Source of the DNA: Komagataeibacter sucrofermentans DSM 15973
GTDB taxonomy: Bacteria; Pseudomonadota; Alphaproteobacteria; Acetobacterales; Acetobacteraceae
Reading direction: 5' to 3'
Length of the DNA: 64,000 nucleotides
Assembly (NCBI RefSeq): GCF_040581405.1
Contig: NZ_CP137157.1
Coordinates: forward strand, 1,554,001-1,618,000
Shown here one piece after another: positions 36,639 through 45,202 of this stretch (positions within the stretch are counted from its first letter, which is position 1; the number at the start of each line of letters is the position of its first letter). A program made the position numbers and the translations under genes. The notes below the pieces were generated by a model. It did not search any database and was not told where the DNA came from. It saw only the letters and a program-made list of their open reading frames with translations.

Positions 36639-37424
36639 ATGCCCCTGCTTGAATCCATCAACCTGCTTTATGTTCTCTCCGGTCTTGGCGTTGGCTTCCT
36701 TGTGGGCATGACCGGAGTGGGCGGTGGCTCGCTCATGACGCCGCTGCTGATCCTGCTGTTCAAGGTGCACCCGCAATCCGCCGTAGGCACCGACCTGCTC
36801 TATGCCGCCCTGACCAAGACGGTGGGCACGCTGGTGCACGGGCGCAAACAGTCGGTGGAGTGGCATGTGGTGGGCCGCCTGGCGCTGGGCAGCATACCGG
36901 CAACACTGCTGACCATTGCCGCCCTGCACTGGGCGGGCAGTCCCTCACCTGCGGTGACGCATGTCATCTCGGTCGCACTGGGCATTGCCCTGCTCATTAC
37001 CGCGCCGAGTGTACTGTTCCGGCACAAATTGCAGGATCTCTCGCGCCGCAAGGCCGTTCCCATCGCCCCCGCCACGACCGCGCGCCTGACCACACTGCTC
37101 GGCGCGGTGCTTGGCGTCATGGTCACGCTGTCCTCTGTCGGCGCGGGTGCGATTGGCATGGCGGCGTTGATCTTTTTATACCCCGGCCTTGAAATCCGTC
37201 GCCTTGTGGGCTGCGACATCGCCCATGCTGTGCCGCTCACGGCCATTGCGGGCATGGGGCACTGGTGGATCGGGGATATCGACATGCCCCTGCTGGCGTC
37301 GCTGCTGTGCGGGTCTGTTCCGGGCATTATATTGGGCAGCCTGTGCATCGGCCTTATTCCTGACCGGGCGCAGCGGATCATACTGGCCGCCATCCTGCTG
37401 ACAGTGGGCCTCAAGGTTATCTGA
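36639..37424 (+). CDS. TSUP (TauE/SafE) family membrane transporter
   Basis: A 261-residue inner-membrane protein with about eight hydrophobic helices in two halves. The N-terminal half has the typical GVGFLVGMTGVGGGSLMTPL glycine motif followed by HPQSAVGTDLLYAALTK; the second half repeats it as VMVTLSSVGAGAIGMAALIF. Family members export or import sulfite, sulfoacetate or other small organosulfur anions; the substrate here is open. It is monocistronic, upstream of the convergent mucR. Confidence 0.9.
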   Translation: MPLLESINLLYVLSGLGVGFLVGMTGVGGGSLMTPLLILLFKVHPQSAVGTDLLYAALTKTVGTLVHGRKQSVEWHVVGRLALGSIPATLLTIAALHWAGSPSPAVTHVISVALGIALLITAPSVLFRHKLQDLSRRKAVPIAPATTARLTTLLGAVLGVMVTLSSVGAGAIGMAALIFLYPGLEIRRLVGCDIAHAVPLTAIAGMGHWWIGDIDMPLLASLLCGSVPGIILGSLCIGLIPDRAQRIILAAILLTVGLKVI

Positions 37425-37570
37425 CGCACACACCGGAGGTAGACCGGCAATAATCAGGGAAACGCTTTTCTCAGGAAAGGTCACTTCCCTGACCTTCCAT
37501 CAATAGAAGTTTTTTAAAATATCTTCCTGATAATAGCGGTAAATCTGCTTTTTTTGCCTGATACAACAAA

Positions 37571-37604
37571 AAAACACCCGCTCCGTTACCGGAGCGGGTG
37601 TTTT
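37571..37604 (-). terminator. Strong terminator after mucR
   Basis: Arms AAAACACCCGCTCCG and CGGAGCGGGTGTTTT with a four-base loop. It has T-runs on both strands, so it can terminate mucR and possibly the TSUP gene from the other side. Confidence 0.92.
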
Positions 37605-37626
37605 GTGTTTACGTAACCGGGCTGGC

Positions 37627-38136
37627 TCAGACCAGCGTGTCGTCGGTGTTCTTCTTGCTGCGGCGCGTGCGGGTCTTGCGCGCGGGCTTTGCAGCAGGTG
37701 TTTCCTCGACTTCCTCGGCCACGGGCTCAACCACGACTTTACGGCCAAGCCCGATCTTCTGGGCGAGCGACGAGCGGTGTGCTGCATAGCTCGGCGCCGT
37801 CATCGGGTAGTTGGCGGGCAGGCCCCACTTCTCGCGATACTGCTCCGGCGTCATGCCGTAAGCGGTCTGCAGGTGGCGCTTGAGCATTTTCAGCTTCTTG
37901 CCGTCTTCAAGGCAGACGATGTAATCGGGGAAAACCGACTTCTTGATGGGCACGGCAGGCTGCAGCGGCGCGGGTTCAACCGCCTTTTCCGCCCCGAGCG
38001 CCTTGAGCGCAGTATAAACGGTCTCGACAAGGGTGGGGATCTGGTCGACAGCAACCGTATTGTGATTGGTGTGCGCGGCCACGATCTCGGTGGTCATGGA
38101 TACCAGTTCGGTATGCGGGATTTCTTTATTATCCAA
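37627..38136 (-). CDS. mucR: MucR/Ros-family zinc-finger regulator
   Basis: A 169-residue regulator. The central domain has the prokaryotic Ros/MucR outline: SVFPDYIVCLEDGKKLKMLK, then RHLQTAYGMTPEQYREKWGL. It has one Cys and a His in the zinc-finger-equivalent positions; the second Cys is replaced, as in several MucR members. The C-terminus is a basic Lys/Arg tail. The best start is a TTG at 38136, preceded by AAGGAAAG at eight bases, giving the family's usual N-terminus DNKEIPHTELVSMTTEIVAA. MucR proteins control exopolysaccharide and surface genes in alphaproteobacteria; the targets here are unknown. Confidence 0.88.
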   Translation of the reverse strand: MDNKEIPHTELVSMTTEIVAAHTNHNTVAVDQIPTLVETVYTALKALGAEKAVEPAPLQPAVPIKKSVFPDYIVCLEDGKKLKMLKRHLQTAYGMTPEQYREKWGLPANYPMTAPSYAAHRSSLAQKIGLGRKVVVEPVAEEVEETPAAKPARKTRTRRSKKNTDDTLV

Positions 38137-38944
38137 TGTCGGTACTTTCCTTGGTGGTCGGGTCATCAGGGGATGATTGACCCTATGAGTAATAATCATG
38201 CGTGTATTATGCAACCACAATAAAGCATTTTAATCCGTATTTTTTACGCCACCCCCATTACAGCCCCGCCTGCTTTTGCCGCCAGCATAGGGTACATAGG
38301 GTGTGCCATGCTGTTCTTGCAGATCATGATTACATCATAATAATCCAACCATTATCCCGCTCCCAACATATATGCAATTATTTTGTTTATAATAATTAAA
38401 TGAAGCGCGCCCGGCAAAGAGCCTGTTACTGCTTTTGCATTACGGATTTTTCATTGTATCCGCGTCAATAACAGGAACGGAGTATAAACACATAATGTTA
38501 CGACAATTTTTAGGATTAACGGTTTATATTAAGATCGAAATATAATATATCTTCATCAATAATCACAAATGTTCCGATTCATTATGCATGCCAGAAGGCA
38601 GGACCCTCCATCATGTCTTGCCAAAATACTTTTATATATCAGCACTTTTCCAGCATAATTCTTGAATACAGTATTCATGATCGCACCATACCGCCACATG
38701 GGCACTGCATGCCCCGGGACATGGGCCCGCAATAAAGAGACCACCCCTCATAGCCGGGTTCACGCTATTGTAATGCACTGTATAACGGGCTGCATTGCAG
38801 GCATTGCCCATCAGTACCCGCCCTTCCCTGTTGTTATGACAGGCGGCGTGTTACTTATGATTCGCCCCCCGGCCCCCGCAGGCAGGCTGGCGAAATATCC
38901 ATTATGTAATGAATTGTAATTTTGATCAGGTCTCGAATCCCGAC
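38137..38944. promoter_or_regulatory. Long AT-rich gap upstream of mucR
   Basis: About 800 bases without a supported gene. The stretch 38200-38680 is rich in A and T with TTAAT-type motifs, as is usual for MucR targets, including its own promoter. A 16-codon frame at 38493 follows GGAACGGAG, but too far upstream for a normal ribosome site. The right end is the tail of the ABC operon. Confidence 0.45.
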
Positions 38945-39724
38945 CTAACGCAGGCCATCAACCATAACGTGCGGGAGGCCCCGGCTGCATTTTTCCACCC
39001 GCGCCACAATATCATAGGTCTGGCCCAGCGTTGCGGGCGTAATAACGGCCTGTGGCGGGCCTGCGGCAATGATCCGCCCTTCGCGCAGGATCACGTCGTA
39101 ATCGGTCATCCGCACGGCAATATTGAGGTCATGCAGCACCATCACGGTCACGATCTGCCGTGAAGCGGTTTCACGCTGCAGGATGTCCATCACCGCAAAC
39201 TGGTGGTGCAGGTCGAGTGCGCTGAGCGGTTCATCAAGCAGCAGGGCATCGGGGTGGCGGCCAAGCGCCTGTGCCAGCCCCACAAGCTGCCGCTGCCCGC
39301 CCGAGAGTTCATCCATATACCGCATGGACAGATCGGCTATGCCAAACACATCGAGCATATGCAGGGCGGCATCGATTTCATCGCCCTGCACATCGGATGG
39401 AACAACGCCGGTGGCATGCTGGGCCGCGAGCATGGATTCCAGCACCTGCAGGTGCACCATGGCAGGCAGGGCCTGCGGCAGGTACAGGCAGCGCCGGGTG
39501 CGCTGAGCCAGATTGAGCCGTGTCAGGTCATCAGCGCCCAGCATGACCCTGCCGGTTGCCTCGCCCAGCCCGGCCATGGCGCGCAGCAGCGTTGACTTGC
39601 CGCTGCCATTGGGGCCAAGCAGCGCCGAGACCCGGCCGGGCGGAAATGGTCCGGCACTTATATCATCCAGCACCGTGCGCCTGCCGTAGCGCACGGTCAT
39701 GTGCTCGCAGTACAGCCTATCCAT
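38945..39724 (-). CDS. Iron-chelate-type ABC transporter ATPase
   Basis: A 259-residue ATPase of the FecE/FhuC group. Walker A is GPNGSGKS near 38-45, the signature LSGGQRQL near 140, and Walker B ALLLDEPLSALD near 160, followed by the H-loop in MVLHDLN. The ATG overlaps the stop of the permease gene (TGATG). It energises the permease encoded just upstream. It is the last gene of the iron-regulated operon 42491-38945. Confidence 0.93.
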   Translation of the reverse strand: MDRLYCEHMTVRYGRRTVLDDISAGPFPPGRVSALLGPNGSGKSTLLRAMAGLGEATGRVMLGADDLTRLNLAQRTRRCLYLPQALPAMVHLQVLESMLAAQHATGVVPSDVQGDEIDAALHMLDVFGIADLSMRYMDELSGGQRQLVGLAQALGRHPDALLLDEPLSALDLHHQFAVMDILQRETASRQIVTVMVLHDLNIAVRMTDYDVILREGRIIAAGPPQAVITPATLGQTYDIVARVEKCSRGLPHVMVDGLR

Positions 39725-40827
39725 CAGTTCATGCTCCGCCTGCGCAGCACAATGGCCAGAAAGAACGGGATGCCAACCAGTGCTGTCACAATACCGGTGG
39801 GAATGACCACGCCCGGCAGCAGGTTACGCGCCGCGATGGATGAGAGCGACATGACCAGCGCGCCCACCAGCATGCTGCCCGGCAGGTAGAAACGGTGGTC
39901 CTCGCCCAGCAGGCGGCGGGCGATATGCGGCGCCACCAGCCCCACGAAACCGATCGTGCCCACAAAGGACACGGCCAGGGCCGACAGGATGCTCACCCGC
40001 AGCAGCGCGCCACGCCGCACGCGCGGCACATCCACGCCCAGGCTCGCGGCGCGTTCCTCCCCCATGCGTAGCACGGTCAGCTTCCATGATGCGGCAAAGG
40101 AAAGAGGGGCCACGATCACGCAGGCGGCGGCCAGCAGGCCCAGCTTGGGCCATGTTGCCCGGGTCAGGCTGCCCATGGTCCAGAACACAAGGTCCTGCAA
40201 CGCATCTTCATTGGCCACGAACTGCAGCAGCGACACCAGTGCATGAAAGGCGAAAACAAGCGCGATGCCAAACAGCACCACCGTGCCGGTGCCCGCATTG
40301 CGCCTGCGCGAGACCATGTCGAGCAGCAGCACCGAGCCTATGGCAAAAACGAACGCATCGCCCGACACCACCCATGCATCGGGCACGCCGGGCAGCCGCC
40401 AGCCCAGAATAATGGCGAGTGATGCGCCAAACGCCGCCGCGGCCGAGACCCCGAGCGTAAACGGGCTTGCCAGCGGGTTGGCCAGCACGGTCTGCATTTC
40501 CGCGCCCGCCAGCCCCAGTGATGCCCCGACACAGACCGCCATGAGCGCATAGGGCAGCCTGATCTGCCATACGATCACGCCCTGCCCTGCGGGTACGTGG
40601 TGCGGGTGCAACAGGGTGCGGATGAGCGCTGAAGGCGAAAGCCCCGATGGCCCGAGCGAGAAATCAAGCACTACCGAGGCCACGATCAGCGCAAGCAGCA
40701 GGCCAAGCAGCCCCATGCGCCGCCGCAGCAAGCTCTGGTAGCGCCCGCGCACCTCACGCGCATAAACCGACAGGCCCGCGGAGGGGGAAACACAAGGCGT
40801 GCCGATCGGTTCCTCAGGGACGCGCAT
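39724..40827 (-). CDS. FecCD-family ABC permease
   Basis: A 367-residue permease with about ten hydrophobic helices. Typical FecCD stretches are SLGLAGAEMQTVLANPLASP, FTLGVSAAAAFGASLAI and the C-terminal VGTIGFVGLVAPHIARRLLG coupling motif. The start is the ATG at 40827, a codon after a TTG; GGGACC precedes it. It overlaps the binding-protein gene by 14 bases. A single polypeptide of this size works as a homodimer. The family takes up Fe-siderophores, haem or cobalamin; the Fur boxes nearby point to iron. Confidence 0.93.
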   Translation of the reverse strand: MRVPEEPIGTPCVSPSAGLSVYAREVRGRYQSLLRRRMGLLGLLLALIVASVVLDFSLGPSGLSPSALIRTLLHPHHVPAGQGVIVWQIRLPYALMAVCVGASLGLAGAEMQTVLANPLASPFTLGVSAAAAFGASLAIILGWRLPGVPDAWVVSGDAFVFAIGSVLLLDMVSRRRNAGTGTVVLFGIALVFAFHALVSLLQFVANEDALQDLVFWTMGSLTRATWPKLGLLAAACVIVAPLSFAASWKLTVLRMGEERAASLGVDVPRVRRGALLRVSILSALAVSFVGTIGFVGLVAPHIARRLLGEDHRFYLPGSMLVGALVMSLSSIAARNLLPGVVIPTGIVTALVGIPFFLAIVLRRRSMN

Positions 40828-41950
40828 CAATCCAGAAGGTCCCTTCCTGCTTTACGGGGAGGAAACGGCCGTAGAGTTCCTTCTGCGTGGCATCGGGGTC
40901 GATATCGGCAAACAGGTCGGGGTGAAACCACTTCGCCATGACTTCGATGGCGAGAATATTGTATGGCGAATCATAAAACGAATGCCAGATGCCATGCGCA
41001 TGCCCATCCGTTACGGCGCGTAGCGATGAAATGCCGGGGCGTTCCATGACCTTGAGCAACGAGGCGCGGGCCACATCCGGCATCACTTCCGCACCCATGC
41101 GCACGCCGGGCCCGCTGGCCTTTGGCCCCTTGGTGCCATCAGCAATATAGATGTCGGGGTCAGAGGCGATCACTTTTTCGAGGTCAATATCACCAATATA
41201 GCCCGGCAGGAGCGGGGCCGCGATGTTCTGGCCGCCAGCGGCTGCAATAAACGCCCCCATATTGCCCTTGCCCGCCGTGTGGCAGCAGCTCTCGCGCATG
41301 GCGGCCAGCATTTCAATGAACACCTTTGGCTTCTGGCTTTCGGGCAGCGGGGCCACACGATCGGTAATGCGCTTGAGGTGCGACTGATAGAAGTCAAGAT
41401 AATCAGCAGCTTCGCGCTCGCGGTGCAGCACCTGACCAAGGATCTGCATGGAGCGGATGGTGTCCTTTACCGGGTCGGCGCGGAAATCGACGAAGATGAC
41501 CGGAATATGCGCGCTTTCAAGCTGGCCCACGAGTTCGCTCGCCTTGCCCGGCCCATGGCCCGACACGGTCAGGATCGCAAGGTCGGGGTGCAGGTCGAGC
41601 ACGCGTTCGGGGCTGACGGTATCCGCCGTGGTCTTGCCGATCAGCGCGACATCCGCCGCCTGCGGAAAGGTGGCCACATACTGGTCATAGCTCTGCGTAT
41701 CCGCCCCGCGGAACTCACCCTGCCAGCCCACGATCCGGTCAAACAGGTGCTGTTTTTCCAGCGGGGCAAGGGCGTAGATCAGCCGCCCTTCCCCCAGTAT
41801 GATGCGATGGACACTGACCGGCACGTCAACCTTGCGGCCTGCAAGATCGGTCACGGTATCAGCCCGCGCGGCAGGGGCGTAACCCGCAAGCCCCATGGCC
41901 ATGACCGCGCCACAGGCCACGGCCCGCCATCCGTCCAGTATCCGTTTCAT
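40814..41950 (-). CDS. Periplasmic iron-chelate binding protein
   Basis: A 378-residue protein with a signal peptide (1-30, ending ARA). It has the helical-backbone class III fold of siderophore-binding proteins: RIILGEGRLIYALAPLEKQ, then DLHPDLAILTVSGHGPGK and VIFVDFRADPVKDTIRSMQI, and a second lobe with the KVIASDPDIYIADGT motif. The C-terminal region has HAHGIWHSFYDSPYN, which is characteristic of binding proteins in this transporter group. The ATG follows AGGGTA. It feeds the FecCD-type permease encoded after it. Confidence 0.92.
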   Translation of the reverse strand: MKRILDGWRAVACGAVMAMGLAGYAPAARADTVTDLAGRKVDVPVSVHRIILGEGRLIYALAPLEKQHLFDRIVGWQGEFRGADTQSYDQYVATFPQAADVALIGKTTADTVSPERVLDLHPDLAILTVSGHGPGKASELVGQLESAHIPVIFVDFRADPVKDTIRSMQILGQVLHREREAADYLDFYQSHLKRITDRVAPLPESQKPKVFIEMLAAMRESCCHTAGKGNMGAFIAAAGGQNIAAPLLPGYIGDIDLEKVIASDPDIYIADGTKGPKASGPGVRMGAEVMPDVARASLLKVMERPGISSLRAVTDGHAHGIWHSFYDSPYNILAIEVMAKWFHPDLFADIDPDATQKELYGRFLPVKQEGTFWIDARP

Positions 41951-41963
41951 GATGATACCCTGC

Positions 41964-42491
41964 TTATTTCTGGGGATAGGCGAAGTTGAATTTCTCGCTG
42001 AACGGCTGCCAGAAGCCCGGCGTGCCGGTTTCCTTGTCTACATGGTGCAGGAAGCCGTTCTGCTCGGGCGAGGAATAGGTCAGCACCACCGTATAGCGGC
42101 CCGGGCCGTTCATCTGCACGTTATCGGCATAATGCGGGCCATCCTTGGCAGTCATGAAGTGCATGGTGCCCTCGGCCTTCCACGGCGTGCCATCCTTGGT
42201 CAGCCTGTAGCCGATGTTCAGATACGGCACCCAGGCGCCATCGGGGTAGCCCCACACGTTATCGGCCGTGGCATGCACGTCGGTTTCAAGGTGGATGGTG
42301 TCGGGCTTGGTGTTGTCCATCATGCCCGCGGGCATGGGGTCGACCATGATGCCGGTCAGGTAGCTTGAGGCGATTTCCATGTCATGTTCATGGACCGGGC
42401 CACCGATCGGGTATTCACGCGCCTGTGCAGCGGTGGAAAGAACAGGCAGCGCCGCGACGGCGAAGGCCAGAATGGAACATTTCTTGTTCAT
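41964..42491 (-). CDS. P19/Tp34-type periplasmic iron protein
   Basis: A 175-residue exported protein with a signal peptide (about 1-24). It matches the P19/FetP/Tp34 family: EYPIGGPVHEHDMEIASSYL at the mature N-terminus, then HLETDVHATADN and WVPYLNIGYRL. The family binds copper and iron through conserved Met and His residues; these are present (the Met in HDMEI and the His residues in HLETDVHA). In other bacteria P19 partners an FTR1-type permease; here it is instead in one operon with an ABC system. The start is the ATG at 42491 with GGAAA upstream. Confidence 0.9.
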   Translation of the reverse strand: MNKKCSILAFAVAALPVLSTAAQAREYPIGGPVHEHDMEIASSYLTGIMVDPMPAGMMDNTKPDTIHLETDVHATADNVWGYPDGAWVPYLNIGYRLTKDGTPWKAEGTMHFMTAKDGPHYADNVQMNGPGRYTVVLTYSSPEQNGFLHHVDKETGTPGFWQPFSEKFNFAYPQK

Positions 42492-42607
42492 GATGACGGT
42501 TTCCATACTTAATTGAATTAAGTCCGGGTGCCTGCTGCCATTTATTGTTGTTTACAGTCACACCCGGGCCTGATCGCAGCTTCCCAACCGGCTGATTTCC
42601 AAGTCCT

Positions 42608-42626
42608 GATAATGATAATTGTTATC
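42608..42626. promoter_or_regulatory. Fur-box-like palindrome in the divergent iron promoter
   Basis: GATAATGATAATTGTTATC differs from the classical 19-base Fur consensus at two positions. It lies between the P19-type gene (minus) and the membrane protein gene at 42677 (plus), so it can control both directions. Binding itself is inferred. Confidence 0.85.
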
Positions 42627-42676
42627 ACTGTCAACGGATGGTATGCCCTCTCCAAGGTAACGGAGAGCCACCTGCC

Positions 42677-43195
42677 ATGATCACCCACCCCTTCGCATTC
42701 ATGCGCCTGCCCTATGCGGTCCTGATGGCGCTGGACAGTCGGATGTTCCACTTCTGGCTCCAGCCGGTCCATTACCTGATCCGCATCGTGCATATCATCA
42801 GCATGGCCATGTTCTTTGGCATGGACATGCTGTTCGACCTTGGCGTGCTCCGGCCCCGCATGGCCGCGCGCATCGCACCCGCAGCCCAGCTCATGGTGCG
42901 GCCACTGCACGTAACATTCGCCATCGCCATGGTCTCGGGCGTGGTGCTGTTCTTTTATGACCCGGTGCATATCGGCAGCCGCGCGTATCTTACCCCCAAG
43001 CTGCTGCTCATTACGCTGGCCATGCTCAACGCGCTGTGGTGCCACCGCAGCGTCTATCTGCCCGTGCTGCGCGGCAATGCCGCCATGAGCGTGCGCGGGC
43101 GCATCGGGGCCAGTCTTTCGCTGCTGTTGTGGAGCGGGGTGATGATCATGTCGTGTCTCAACAGCGAAGGCGTGCCCAAGGTTTTTCTGAGATAA
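42677..43195 (+). CDS. Small membrane protein of the iron block
   Basis: A 172-residue protein with four membrane helices: about 27-47, 73-95, 104-122 and 143-165. Several histidines sit at or near helix ends (HYLIRIVHIISMAMFFGMDM, RPLHVTFAIAM, WCHRSVYLP), which could bind haem b or metal; this is a guess. It resembles uncharacterised DUF6644-like membrane proteins. The ATG follows GGAGAG. A Fur-box-like palindrome lies upstream and another follows, so it belongs to the iron regulon. Confidence 0.72.
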   Translation: MITHPFAFMRLPYAVLMALDSRMFHFWLQPVHYLIRIVHIISMAMFFGMDMLFDLGVLRPRMAARIAPAAQLMVRPLHVTFAIAMVSGVVLFFYDPVHIGSRAYLTPKLLLITLAMLNALWCHRSVYLPVLRGNAAMSVRGRIGASLSLLLWSGVMIMSCLNSEGVPKVFLR

Positions 43196-43253
43196 TGGCA
43201 GGATTGCAATATGCGCATACCGGTTTGAATTGACGGTTTCACGTCGAAATGTA

Positions 43254-43288
43254 ATTGAGAGTCATTATTAATGATAACAATTCTCAAT
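43254..43288 (+). promoter_or_regulatory. Second Fur-type palindrome before OprB-family gene
   Basis: An extended inverted repeat with outer arms ATTGAGA and TCTCAAT encloses an AATGATAACAATT core, as in overlapping Fur sites. It is about 14 bases upstream of the OprB-family start, on top of the likely promoter. Confidence 0.75.
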
Positions 43289-43301
43289 ACGGCGGACCCC
43301 A

Positions 43302-44984
43302 ATGAGCCCCTCATCCCTCGTGACTGCCATAGCCAGATATGCCTTTATCCGCTGCCCGGGCCTTCAGCCCGCCAGCCTGACGCGCCACCGCCTGCGCGCG
43401 GGCTCCTGCCTGGTCTGCTTCGGGCTGGTGCTGCCTGCAACCGGCTTCGCGCAGGTGCAGACCCAGATCGAGGAAGACCGCGCCCGCCTCGGCAACTCCA
43501 CCCCGCTGGTTGAACAGATCGACCCCGCCACGGTGCGTGATTCCGAACGCGCCACCGCCGAGGCGGAAGAAAAAGCCGCAGGCGATGGCGACAAGCTCGA
43601 TACAAGCGGCAACCTGCTGGGCAACATGTGGGGCGCACGGCCGTGGCTATACAAACATGGCATCAGCTTTGACATTCAGGAAGTCGATGAAGTCTGGGGC
43701 AACGGTACCGGCGGCACGGCTTCGGGCAATGACATGGGGGCCGGGTCCGGCACCGGGCCGTCCTATGACGGCGTGACCATGCCCACCCTGACCGTCGATA
43801 CCGAAAAGCTGTTCGGGCTGAAGGGCGGCCTGTTCAATGTCAGCGCACTACAGACCCGCGGGCGCTCGATCTCGCAGGATCATCTGGCCAATTTCAACCC
43901 CGTCAGCGGGTTCGAGGCCGATCGCTCCACGCGGCTGTTCGAGCTGTGGTACCAGCAGTCCTTTCTCAATGGCAAACTGGATGTGAAAATCGGCCAGCAG
44001 GATCTCGATACCGAGTTCCTGATCAGCGATTACGCCTCGCTTTACCTCAACGCCAATTTTGGCTGGCCCATGGCGCCTTCGGTCAACCTGTATGGTGGCG
44101 GCCCATCCTGGCCGCTGTCCTCGCCCGCCATCCGCATCCGCTACCGCCCGAGCGAGAAGTTCACCTTCATGTTCGCCGCCGCCGATGACAACCCGCCGGG
44201 CAACCGGTACAATTCCCTGCCCATCCAGCAGGCGACCGGCGCGGCCCTCGGCAGCAACTCCGACCCCACCAGCCAGACCTATAACGGCGCTAACGGCACC
44301 AACTTCAACATGGGCACCGGCGCGCTGCTGATGACCGAACTGCAATACGCCATCAACCCCCAGCCCGCCGATATGTCGAACGTGACCAAGAACCCCGGCC
44401 TGCCGGGCGTGTACAAGCTGGGCGGGTATTACGACACCGCGAAGTTTGCCGATTACCGCTATAACAATATGGGCCAGGCGCTCGGCGGCCCGAATGACAC
44501 CACCGGCATACCGCGCTGGGACCGGGGCAACTGGATGGTGTACGGCATCATAGACCAGATGATCTGGCGGCCCTCGCTCAGGTCAGCCCGGTCGCTCGGC
44601 CTGTTCGCGCGCGCCACGGGCAATGGCGGGGATCGCAACCAGATCAGCTTCGCCATTGATGCGGGCCTGAACCTCAAGGCGCCGTTCAAGGGCCGCGACA
44701 ACGACACGATCGGGCTGGGCTGGGGCATTGGCCGCGCCAGTTCGGGCCAGCGCCAGTTTGACCGCAACGTGGCCCAGACGGCCGGGGCCGGTACCTACAA
44801 CCCGGTGCAGGGTAATGAAAACCACCTTGAACTGACCTATCAGGCGCAGGTCACGCCGTGGATGGTGATGCAGCCTGACTTCCAGTATGTCTGGCACCCT
44901 TCGGGCACTGTGGCGGACTGGACTGGCATGCGCCGCGTCGGCGATGAGGCAATTTTTGGCCTGCACAGCAATATTACGTTCTGA
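43302..44984 (+). CDS. OprB-family carbohydrate-selective porin
   Basis: A 560-residue outer-membrane beta-barrel with a signal sequence (hydrophobic 35-48, cleavage after GFA near 50). A short coiled region (VRDSERATAEAEEKAAGDG) precedes the barrel. OprB signatures include GQQDLDTEFLISDYASLYLN, PAIRIRYRPSEKFTFMFAAA and the WDRGNWMVYGIIDQMIWRP segment; the C-terminus ends in an aromatic residue (HSNITF). OprB porins pass sugars, but this copy lies under a Fur-type palindrome, so its real substrate may be linked to iron. The ATG at 43302 has a weak ribosome site. Confidence 0.9.
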   Translation: MSPSSLVTAIARYAFIRCPGLQPASLTRHRLRAGSCLVCFGLVLPATGFAQVQTQIEEDRARLGNSTPLVEQIDPATVRDSERATAEAEEKAAGDGDKLDTSGNLLGNMWGARPWLYKHGISFDIQEVDEVWGNGTGGTASGNDMGAGSGTGPSYDGVTMPTLTVDTEKLFGLKGGLFNVSALQTRGRSISQDHLANFNPVSGFEADRSTRLFELWYQQSFLNGKLDVKIGQQDLDTEFLISDYASLYLNANFGWPMAPSVNLYGGGPSWPLSSPAIRIRYRPSEKFTFMFAAADDNPPGNRYNSLPIQQATGAALGSNSDPTSQTYNGANGTNFNMGTGALLMTELQYAINPQPADMSNVTKNPGLPGVYKLGGYYDTAKFADYRYNNMGQALGGPNDTTGIPRWDRGNWMVYGIIDQMIWRPSLRSARSLGLFARATGNGGDRNQISFAIDAGLNLKAPFKGRDNDTIGLGWGIGRASSGQRQFDRNVAQTAGAGTYNPVQGNENHLELTYQAQVTPWMVMQPDFQYVWHPSGTVADWTGMRRVGDEAIFGLHSNITF

Positions 44985-45033
44985 ATGTCTTGATTTAAGA
45001 AGATAACCCGCACCCTGTCAGGACATTTCTGGA

Positions 45034-45059
45034 GTGCCGCCTTTTTTAAAAGGCGGCAC
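45034..45059. repeat. GCCGCC/GGCGGC hairpin element
   Basis: Arms GTGCCGCCTTTT and AAAAGGCGGCAC form a perfect stem 50 bases after the OprB stop. A good T-run is missing on the plus strand, but the stem may still stop transcription. Family copy. Confidence 0.75.
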
Positions 45060-45202
45060 GTTGGTGTGTGTCACCATATCATAAGCAGCATTTATCAAAA
45101 TATCATGACAAACGATTGGACCCCTCCATAGGGCTGCCTTCATCCTCCGCCACATCTGGCCTTACAGGCTGAACCCGGCACATGATGTAAAGGCATAAGA
45201 CA

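Noticed and set aside
38925-38945. tRNA-like T-arm (TCGAATCCC)
   Set aside because: No acceptor stem, D-arm or anticodon arm can be built around it; it is the tail of the ABC operon.
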